Source: Nitrospirota bacterium (lineage in GTDB: Bacteria > Nitrospirota > Nitrospiria > Nitrospirales > NS-4). From it: a stretch of 9,167 bases of DNA. The notes below the pieces were generated by a model. That model had not been told where the DNA came from, did not search any database, and saw only the letters and a list, made by a program, of their open reading frames with translations. The position numbers and the translations under genes were made by a program. The stretch spans positions 11,160-20,326 of the forward strand of contig VBON01000045.1 of NCBI GenBank assembly GCA_005877525.1, written 5' to 3'. Every line of letters starts with the position of its first letter. The stretch's first letter is position 1. This document shows, in pieces, positions 1-5,071 of the stretch.

Positions 1-1290
1 GGAAACATTACGGGTACCATCTCAGACATCAACTTGTCCACGACCACTTCGCCGCCGAATGCCACCACGAAGCTCACTGTCTCCGCGAATCTGGATTCGC
101 AATCGACGCCGATCGGGCTGACGGCGAAACTTGTCTCAGGAGCCGCTGCGGTCACCACCACGGCGGCGGGCAACCTATCATTCGACATCAATCTCAACGG
201 CGACGGAGCCAAGACTGTGACCCTGGCCGCGGGCTTGACCGGGAGCGCCTTGGCTTCCGCGATCCAAACCGCGGTGCGCGCGTTGAGCGCCGCCGATCCC
301 TACAAAGCTGCCGCCTACTCTGGCTTCACGGCGTCCTACGATGCCGGCACACAAGAATATACTTTCAACTCGGGCATGACCGGCGCTCCGAACATCGCCG
401 GCAGCACCGGGACGGCCGTGGTCACGGTCAACGGCGCCGACACGCTGGCAACCACCATGAACATGACCGCCGCCACCAGCGCCGTCTCCACGACCGGCAC
501 CGATTTTCTCATTTCCGATCCGACCGGCAAGTCGAATTTCTCCACGTCGCTGACCGTCTATGACTCGCTCGGTATCGGGCATGTCCTCAACACGTATTTC
601 ACAAAGGTGGGAACGAACACGTGGAACTACAATCAGGTCACCGACTCCTCCCAGGTGACGGTGGCGGCCGGCTTCGCGTCCGGTGCGGACGCGTTGGTGG
701 CTTCCGGAACCGTCTCGTTCACGACGAACGGGGCACTGGATCGGGAGAGCACGATCATTTATCACAATGCGGGTGGGGATGGCATTGACTTCATCGGAGC
801 CACGGCCGGCCAGGCAATTGCGACCAATTTCGGGACCAGCGTCACCACGGACGGCGGGACCGGGCTCGATATGACGACCCAGTTCGGGTCCATATCAGCG
901 CTGGTCAACCAGTCCCAGGACGGCTACGCCTCGGGCTCGCTTCAGGGACTGTCGGTAAACACAAGCGGCTTGGTGACGGGCCGCTTTTCTAACGGCCAGT
1001 TGCGCACGCTTGCTCAGGTGGCCCTGGCCCGGTTTAACAATGCACAGGGATTATCCAAGGTGGGAAAAAACCTTCTGGCGGAAGCCGGCGACTCAGGATC
1101 TCCGATCATCGGCAAGCCGGACAGCTCAGGTTTGGGCCGCACGCTGTCGAACTCTCTGGAACTATCGAATGTGGACTTGGGCGAAGAATTCATCAATCTC
1201 ATCGGCGCCGAACGTGGCTTCCAGGCGAATGCGCGAGTCGTTACCACCGCCGACAACATTCTGGGTGAACTGGTCAACCTGAAGCGATAA
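1..1290 (+). CDS. flgE: Flagellar hook protein FlgE, 5'-truncated by the window edge
   Basis: FlgE polymerises into the curved hook, the universal joint between the basal-body rod and the filament outside the cell. The frame is open from base 1, so the gene begins upstream; the TTG at 34 is internal. The first codons (GNITGTISD, then KLTVSANLDS) match the hook-protein core. Bases about 502-650 (SLTVYDSLG, then NTWNYN) match the middle hook domain. The last ~130 residues carry the C-terminal rod/hook/filament domain, with NQSQDGYASGSL, LAQVALARFNN and the closing helix LGEEFINLIGAERGFQANAR. Between ANLDS and the YDSLG block lies an unusual insert of about 130 residues (roughly 103-501), rich in Ala, Thr and Gly. 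It resembles the outer-domain motif found in flagellins and hook-associated proteins. At least 429 residues are present, so the full protein is probably larger than the ~400-residue Salmonella FlgE. A GC-rich hairpin follows the stop. Confidence 0.95.
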   Translation, partial: GNITGTISDINLSTTTSPPNATTKLTVSANLDSQSTPIGLTAKLVSGAAAVTTTAAGNLSFDINLNGDGAKTVTLAAGLTGSALASAIQTAVRALSAADPYKAAAYSGFTASYDAGTQEYTFNSGMTGAPNIAGSTGTAVVTVNGADTLATTMNMTAATSAVSTTGTDFLISDPTGKSNFSTSLTVYDSLGIGHVLNTYFTKVGTNTWNYNQVTDSSQVTVAAGFASGADALVASGTVSFTTNGALDRESTIIYHNAGGDGIDFIGATAGQAIATNFGTSVTTDGGTGLDMTTQFGSISALVNQSQDGYASGSLQGLSVNTSGLVTGRFSNGQLRTLAQVALARFNNAQGLSKVGKNLLAEAGDSGSPIIGKPDSSGLGRTLSNSLELSNVDLGEEFINLIGAERGFQANARVVTTADNILGELVNLKR

Positions 1291-1300
1291 TCTGCCTCCC

Positions 1301-1324
1301 GGGCGGGCCGAACGCGGCCCGCCC
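1301..1324 (+). terminator. Hairpin downstream of flgE, possible terminator
   Basis: A perfect 10-bp inverted repeat, GGGCGGGCCG and CGGCCCGCCC, encloses the 4-base loop AACG, starting 10 bases after the flgE stop codon. The stem is almost all G-C and should be very stable. The bases that follow are pyrimidine-rich but lack an uninterrupted T run. It is therefore a weak intrinsic terminator by the classical rule, and may act with Rho or protect the 3' end of the flgE mRNA. Confidence 0.65.
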
Positions 1325-1414
1325 ACCTCCCGTTTCCTATCTCTCTAACATTCCTGTGCGCGTGGGACGGCCGTTTTTCCCGTGGGACACGCTTCGGGCC
1401 AAATGTGCTTCTGC

Positions 1415-1465
1415 TGACCGTTTTTTCTTCGTCAAGAAGGTGACAAGACGCCTGACAAGTTTGAC
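1415..1465 (+). promoter_or_regulatory. Cluster of TGAC/GTCA boxes upstream of the sigma-54 promoter, candidate activator site
   Basis: Five TGAC cores, counting both strands, fall within 51 bases: TGAC at 1415, GTCA at 1431, and TGAC at 1441, 1453 and 1462. The pair at 1431-1444 forms GTCA-N6-TGAC, the same arm and spacer layout as the Pseudomonas FleQ box. Two others lie in the direct repeat TGACAAG at 1441-1447 and 1453-1459. The cluster sits about 110-160 bases before the predicted start site, a normal distance for an NtrC-family enhancer. The spacing is seen in the sequence; the role as a flagellar activator site is inferred. Confidence 0.4.
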
Positions 1466-1546
1466 GGGCAATAGGGGTGATCTAAGGTAATTGCTCTAGC
1501 CAATGGGGGTTGCGCGTTGCGTGCCCCTTCATGTCCTGTCTTTCCT

Positions 1547-1561
1547 TGGCATACCCCTTGC
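1547..1561 (+). promoter_or_regulatory. Sigma-54 (-24/-12) promoter of the fliL operon
   Basis: TGGCATACCCCTTGC matches the RpoN consensus TGGCACG-N4-TTGC. The GG and GC elements are intact and their spacing is exact; mismatches are confined to the less conserved sixth and seventh positions. A T follows, as is common. Transcription would start near 1573, giving a leader of about 42 bases before the fliL ATG at 1615. Sigma-54 control of middle flagellar genes is well known in bacteria using FleQ/FlrC-type regulators. It would drive fliL and probably the coupled genes downstream. Confidence 0.75.
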
Positions 1562-1614
1562 TCACTCATCACGCATATAGGTTTGTTTTCTGACGGCACT
1601 GCTTTGGAGGACGT

Positions 1615-2172
1615 ATGGCGACGAATGAGACAACGAAAGAGTCCGAGGAAGGCGCCGCGCCGGTGCCGCCCAAGAAGAGCAATTTGAAGTGGATTCTTGT
1701 GGGAGTGCTTGTGCTCTTCGCCCTCGGCGGAGGAGGAGCCTTCGCATGGTTCAAATTTATGACGCCGCACAAGGCCGAGGCCAAAGCCGACGACACCAAG
1801 ACTGCGGAGGGGAAGGCGGGGGAAGGCAAACCGGGGGAAGCCAAAGCGGAGTCGCCCGGACCAGGGACGAAAATCGGGCCCATCATGGATATGGACCCTT
1901 TCATCGTCAACTTAGCGGATGCCGAGCCGCGCTTCCTGAAAGTCACGATCAAGCTCGAGCTGGATGGAGCTCCCGCCAAGGCGGAAGTCAGCGAACGCAG
2001 TCCTCAGGTGCGGGACGCGATTCTCATTTTGTTGAGCAGTAAGGATGCCCAAACCCTGAAGCCGACAGCGGGCAAATTACAGCTCCGGGACGAAATCCTG
2101 CAGCGGATCAATGCGCTGCTGGCGACCGGCCAGGCTCGCAACGCCTACTTTACCGAGTTCGTGGTGCAATGA
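1615..2172 (+). CDS. fliL: Flagellar basal-body-associated protein FliL
   Basis: FliL is a single-pass inner-membrane protein that rings the MotA/MotB stator and supports torque generation. The 185-residue product fits the family. It has a short charged cytoplasmic N-terminus, one membrane helix at about residues 26-46 (WILVGVLVLFALGGGGAFAW), a periplasmic linker at about 50-82 and the conserved domain from about 85 (MDPFIVNLAD, then RFLKVTIKLEL). It ends in the typical FTEFVVQ. The linker is low-complexity, rich in Lys, Glu, Gly and Ala, with repeated EGK/GEAK-type units. The ATG at 1615 follows GGAGG by four bases. It is the first gene after the sigma-54 promoter and its stop overlaps the fliM start as ATGA, which suggests coupled translation. 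Confidence 0.95.
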   Translation: MATNETTKESEEGAAPVPPKKSNLKWILVGVLVLFALGGGGAFAWFKFMTPHKAEAKADDTKTAEGKAGEGKPGEAKAESPGPGTKIGPIMDMDPFIVNLADAEPRFLKVTIKLELDGAPAKAEVSERSPQVRDAILILLSSKDAQTLKPTAGKLQLRDEILQRINALLATGQARNAYFTEFVVQ

Positions 2173-3179
2173 GCGAAAAGATTCTCAACCAGGATGAAAT
2201 CGACGCGCTGCTGAAGGGCGTCGTCACGGGCGAGGTGGAGACTGCGCCCAAGGAGCCACAGACGCCCGCGGCAATCACGGCCTTCAACTTCAGCGGTCAC
2301 GACCGGGTCGTCCGCGGCCGGATGGCCGCACTGGACATCGTCCACGACCGGTTCATCAAACTCCTGACCGCAACGTTCACCCGATCTCTGCATCGCTCCG
2401 TCGATATCAGGCTTCAGGCGACGGAAATCGTGAAGTTCGGCACTCTGATGGATCGCCTTCCGCTTCCCTCTTCTCTGGTCATCTTCAAAATGGATCCCCT
2501 CGTCGGCAACGGTCTCTGGGCGATGGACGCGTCGCTTGTGTACCTCCTGACAGACTACTACTTCGGCGGGGGCGGCCAGACGCACGTGAAGCCGGAAGGC
2601 CGGGACTTTACCCCGATTCAGTTACGGCTCATTCGCAATATCGGCGGTCTCGCGCTTCAGGATCTCGAGAAGGCCTGGAAAGGGGCTCATCCCGTTAAGG
2701 CAGAGATTCTTCGCGTGGAGAGCAATCCCGAATTTGCCATGGTCATTACCGCTCGCGAATTAGCCGTGGTGGCCACATTACAACTGGAGATCGGAGACGT
2801 CAGCAAGGAGTTTTTCCTGTGTTATCCGTACTCGATGCTCGAACCGATCAAGGAGAAGTTGTGCGCTGGGTTCATGAACAATCAGCAGGATGTGAATCAG
2901 CACTGGGCGATTCGATTGCGCGAAGAGATCCAGCACTGCCCTCTGGAAATCGCGGTGGAGCTGGGCCAAGCGACGATTCATGTGGAAGATCTTATGGGGT
3001 TCGCGACCGGCGATGTGGTTCTTCTGGATAAGAACTTCGGCGATCCGGTAATGGCCTCCATTGAAGGCCTCTCGAAGTTTAGAGGCCTGCTCGGCGTGGT
3101 AAAGGGACAACAAGCACTACAGGTCGTCTCGGTCATCAAATCCGGAGACCCCGAGGCAAAGGAGAATAACTATGAGTGA
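2169..3179 (+). CDS. fliM: Flagellar motor switch protein FliM
   Basis: FliM is the middle part of the cytoplasmic C-ring. It binds phosphorylated CheY, contacts FliG and helps set rotation direction. The 336-residue product has the usual length. The N-terminal CheY-binding segment is clear (ILNQDEIDALL, residues 5-15). The central CheC-like domain carries the HDRVVRGRMAALDIVHDRF block, an LTDYYFGGGG segment near residues 128-137 and the downstream FTPIQLRLIRN helix. A C-terminal SpoA domain covers roughly residues 250-325 and ends QALQVVSVI. The presence of the CheY-binding peptide implies a chemotaxis system elsewhere in the genome. The start overlaps the fliL stop by four bases, and the end overlaps fliN by eight. 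Confidence 0.97.
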   Translation: MSEKILNQDEIDALLKGVVTGEVETAPKEPQTPAAITAFNFSGHDRVVRGRMAALDIVHDRFIKLLTATFTRSLHRSVDIRLQATEIVKFGTLMDRLPLPSSLVIFKMDPLVGNGLWAMDASLVYLLTDYYFGGGGQTHVKPEGRDFTPIQLRLIRNIGGLALQDLEKAWKGAHPVKAEILRVESNPEFAMVITARELAVVATLQLEIGDVSKEFFLCYPYSMLEPIKEKLCAGFMNNQQDVNQHWAIRLREEIQHCPLEIAVELGQATIHVEDLMGFATGDVVLLDKNFGDPVMASIEGLSKFRGLLGVVKGQQALQVVSVIKSGDPEAKENNYE

Positions 3180-3540
3180 GAGCCAAGCCGGCGCAGTTAC
3201 AGAAGAGAAGGCGTCCGCGGCCGTCACCGCCCGCCCGGCTGATTTCCCACCCCTGGAGCAGTCAGCGTCGACGGGAAGTACGAACGCGGTGGACTTCATC
3301 CTGGATATCCCTCTGCAGCTTTCGGTGAGGATCGGCTCGACCCGCATGTTGATTCGAGATTTGCTGCAGCTCGGCCAGGGATCGGTGATTGAGCTGGACA
3401 AGTTGGCGGGCGAGCCGATGGAAGTGTTGGTCAACGGAAAATTGGTCGCTCGCGGTGAAGCGGTGGTGGTGAACGAGAAGCTCGGCGTCCGGCTGACCGA
3501 CGTCATCAGTCCGGCGGAACGAGTCCGGCACCTGCAATAA
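3172..3540 (+). CDS. fliN: Flagellar motor switch protein FliN
   Basis: FliN forms the base of the C-ring with FliM and is a docking point for FliH and the export ATPase complex. The 122-residue product has a variable, Ala/Ser-rich N-terminal ~35 residues. A complete SpoA domain then follows, from VDFILDIPLQLSVRIG, through LLQLGQGSVIELDKLAGEP and VLVNGKLVARGEAVVV, to KLGVRLTDVIS. This is a short FliN, not the long FliN/FliY form with a CheC-type domain. The ATG at 3172 lies inside the end of fliM, and AAAGGAG at 3158-3164 serves as ribosome binding site. The coupled arrangement stops after this gene, where a palindromic element occurs before fliO. Confidence 0.95.
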   Translation: MSESQAGAVTEEKASAAVTARPADFPPLEQSASTGSTNAVDFILDIPLQLSVRIGSTRMLIRDLLQLGQGSVIELDKLAGEPMEVLVNGKLVARGEAVVVNEKLGVRLTDVISPAERVRHLQ

Positions 3541-3545
3541 CGCAC

Positions 3546-3613
3546 GTGTCATTCTGAGCGCAGCGAAGAATCTAACTTCTTAAGAGAGAGATATTCGCTC
3601 ACTCAGAAGACAC
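3546..3613. repeat. 68-bp imperfect palindrome (REP/MITE-like) between fliN and fliO
   Basis: The two ends are mutually complementary. GTGTC (3546-3550) pairs with GACAC (3609-3613), TTCTGAG (3552-3558) with CTCAGAA (3602-3608), AGCGAA (3562-3567) with TTCGCT (3594-3599), and ATCT (3570-3573) with AGAT (3589-3592). That gives 22 base pairs, broken by small bulges, around a 15-base loop containing the palindrome TCTTAAGA. The left arm, GTGTCATTCTGAGCG and the following AGCGAAGAATCT, resembles a dispersed intergenic sequence I recognise from several environmental bacterial groups. It is probably a non-autonomous repeat that folds into a hairpin in the operon transcript. It starts six bases after the fliN stop and ends just before the fliO ribosome binding site. 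Confidence 0.75.
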
Positions 3614-3635
3614 AAGTTGAGGGAGTACGAATCCC

Positions 3636-4046
3636 ATGGATCTCACGGAGAGTTTCTTCAAGATGGCATCCTCGCTGGTGGTCGTTCTGGCGCTGATGTT
3701 GCTGACCGCCGCGGCTGCCCGGCGTTGGCTGAGGCCAATGTTGGCCGGCGGCGCGTCGATTCCCACGATTCGCTTAGCGACATCACTCGCCTTGGGCAGC
3801 CGTCGGAGCGTGCTGGTCTTGGAGGTCGCCGGTCGGACACTCGTGATCGGAGCCACCCCACAACAGCTCGTATTGTTGACGCAGTTCGACCGACCGGCTC
3901 CCGAGGCGCTCGCTTCCACGCAGTTTTTGGATGCTGGCGTGGTGCGCCCGGAGCCAGTCAAGGAGAGTCAGGTGCCCGTGTACGTGCGAGTGAGTGAAGC
4001 GATCCGCAATCACCAAACGCGCGCGACGACAAGGAGCGAGCCGTGA
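3636..4046 (+). CDS. fliO: Flagellar biosynthesis protein FliO
   Basis: FliO is a small membrane protein that helps assemble the FliP ring of the export gate and is not part of the finished channel. The 136-residue product has one membrane helix at about residues 9-29, followed by a basic stretch (ARRWLRP). The conserved FliO core comes next: SLALGSRRSVLVLEVAGRTL, then VIGATPQQLVLLTQFD. The C-terminus is hydrophilic and variable. FliO is poorly conserved, but the motif and its place between fliN and fliP make the call firm. The ATG at 3636 is preceded by GAGGGA at 3619-3624, about 11 bases away, which is somewhat long. The stop overlaps the fliP start (GTGA). Confidence 0.9.
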   Translation: MDLTESFFKMASSLVVVLALMLLTAAAARRWLRPMLAGGASIPTIRLATSLALGSRRSVLVLEVAGRTLVIGATPQQLVLLTQFDRPAPEALASTQFLDAGVVRPEPVKESQVPVYVRVSEAIRNHQTRATTRSEP

Positions 4047-4801
4047 ATTTACGACTCGTTGGTTTTGTCGCCCTCATGATCTTACTGGCGCTCGGTTGGA
4101 TCGGCACTGCTATCGGAGCGACGCCCGCTTCCCCCGCAATTTCGATTCAGCTTGGCGAAGCGGGAGGAACCGGCCCCTCGGTCGCGATGCAGATCGTCCT
4201 GCTGCTGACCGTACTCTCGCTTGCGCCCGCTCTCTTCGTCATGGTCACTTCCTTCACCCGCATCGTCATCGTCCTGGCCTTCCTTCGACAAGCGCTAGGA
4301 ACGCAGCAGGTGCCACCGACACAAGTCCTGGTGGGTCTCGCCATGTTCCTTACGTTCTTCATCATGAGCCCGGTATGGGACCGTATTCATGCCGATGCTC
4401 TCCAGCCGTATTTCGATCAGAAGATCTCGCAAGAGGAAGCGTTGGGCCTGGCGGCCAAGCCGCTCCGGCAGTTCATGCTCAAACAGACGCGGGAAAAAGA
4501 TCTCGCTCTGTTTGTGCGCATTGCCAAGCTCGCGCCGCCGAAGAATCCCGAGGAGCTTCCCATTCGCGTCGTGATTCCGGCGTTCATTGTCGGGGAATTG
4601 CGGACCGCCTTTCAAATCGGTTTTGTGATCGCCATCCCATTCATGATCGTGGATATGGTGGTGGCCAGCGTGCTCATGTCCATGGGCATGATGCTGCTGC
4701 CACCGGTGCTGGTTTCGATCCCCTTTAAGCTCGTGCTCTTCGTCCTCGCCGATGGCTGGCTCCTGCTCGTCGGCTCCCTCGTGGGGAGCTTTGTGCCGTG
4801 A
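4043..4801 (+). CDS. fliP: Flagellar export gate protein FliP
   Basis: FliP is the main subunit of the FliP5-FliQ4-FliR1 channel through which rod, hook and filament proteins cross the inner membrane. The 252-residue product is of normal length. It begins with a cleavable-type signal peptide (about residues 1-26, hydrophobic core VGFVALMILLALGWIG). The family signature runs through VTSFTRIVIVLAFLRQALGT, QQVPPTQVLVGLAMFLTFFI and MSPVWD. The C-terminal membrane helices include PAFIVGELRTAFQIGF and the Met-rich MSMGMMLLPPVLVSIPFKL. It starts with GTG, preceded by AAGGAG at 4031-4036. It overlaps fliO by four bases at its start and fliQ by four at its end, which suggests close translational coupling of gate subunits. 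Confidence 0.97.
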   Translation: MNLRLVGFVALMILLALGWIGTAIGATPASPAISIQLGEAGGTGPSVAMQIVLLLTVLSLAPALFVMVTSFTRIVIVLAFLRQALGTQQVPPTQVLVGLAMFLTFFIMSPVWDRIHADALQPYFDQKISQEEALGLAAKPLRQFMLKQTREKDLALFVRIAKLAPPKNPEELPIRVVIPAFIVGELRTAFQIGFVIAIPFMIVDMVVASVLMSMGMMLLPPVLVSIPFKLVLFVLADGWLLLVGSLVGSFVP

Positions 4802-5067
4802 CAACCGAAACCGTCATGGACCTCGGACGCTCCGCCATCGAGACAATGATTCTGCTCTCGGCTCCCATGCTGCTGTTCAGTCTCGGCGCCGGGCTGCTGG
4901 TCAGCATCTTCCAAGCCGTCACGCAGATCAACGAAGCGACCCTCAGTTTCGTTCCCAAGATCCTGGCGGTCTTTTTAGCGTTCGTCCTATTTTTCCCCTG
5001 GATGATGAGCCTGGGCGTGGGCTTTACGGTCAACCTCTTCAACAACATCCCGATGTACATCCGGTGA
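4798..5067 (+). CDS. fliQ: Flagellar export gate protein FliQ
   Basis: FliQ is the small hairpin subunit that wraps around the FliP-FliR channel core. The 89-residue product matches the family throughout. It has an N-terminal amphipathic start, a first membrane helix at about residues 14-40, the diagnostic SIFQAVTQINEATLSFVPK loop and a second helix (ILAVFLAFVLFFPWMM). The GTG at 4798 overlaps the fliP stop as GTGA. An ATG at 4816 is a possible alternative, but the GTG gives the usual N-terminal length and fits the operon's overlap pattern. It is followed by fliR after four bases. Confidence 0.96.
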   Translation: MTTETVMDLGRSAIETMILLSAPMLLFSLGAGLLVSIFQAVTQINEATLSFVPKILAVFLAFVLFFPWMMSLGVGFTVNLFNNIPMYIR

Positions 5068-5071
5068 CGTT

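Larger units (their letters stand above)
1291..1614 (+). other. Intergenic region between flgE and fliL (terminator-like hairpin, upstream boxes, promoter)
   Basis: This 324-base gap separates two transcription units. From left to right it holds a perfect 10-bp inverted repeat just after flgE, an 8-base direct repeat CGTGGGAC at 1361-1368 and 1381-1388 (20 bp apart), a cluster of TGAC/GTCA tetramers at 1415-1465, a sigma-54 type promoter at 1547-1561 and the fliL Shine-Dalgarno GGAGG at 1606-1610. The minus-strand open frames across it look like no known protein and have no convincing start signals, so I call no gene here. Confidence 0.75.

Noticed and set aside
178..765. Long minus-strand open frame opposite flgE
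   Set aside because: Arg/Gly/His-rich composition typical of the antisense of a GC-rich gene, no recognisable domain and no ribosome binding site. The same applies to minus-strand frames at 4295-4804, 5270-5704, 6603-7238 and 8287-8763.
34..1290. TTG at 34 as the start of flgE
   Set aside because: The codons before it are open to base 1 and encode typical hook-protein sequence (GNITGTISD), and the usual N-terminal hook domain is missing. The gene starts upstream of the window.
1301..1324. The flgE hairpin as a strong intrinsic terminator
   Set aside because: The stem is perfect but is not followed by a continuous T tract, so I list it only as a possible terminator.
1504..1520. A second sigma-54-like site, TGGGGG followed by TTGC
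   Set aside because: The distance between TGG and TTGC is two bases too long and the CA of the -24 element is missing. The site at 1547 is far better.
1432..1770. Minus-strand frame across the flgE-fliL gap
   Set aside because: It covers the promoter and fliL start, and has no familiar motif and no start signal, so it is unlikely to be a gene.
3994..4728. Plus-strand 244-codon frame overlapping fliP
   Set aside because: It is fliP read in another frame, with an Arg/Ser/His-rich, non-membrane sequence. FliP itself is unmistakable in the correct frame.
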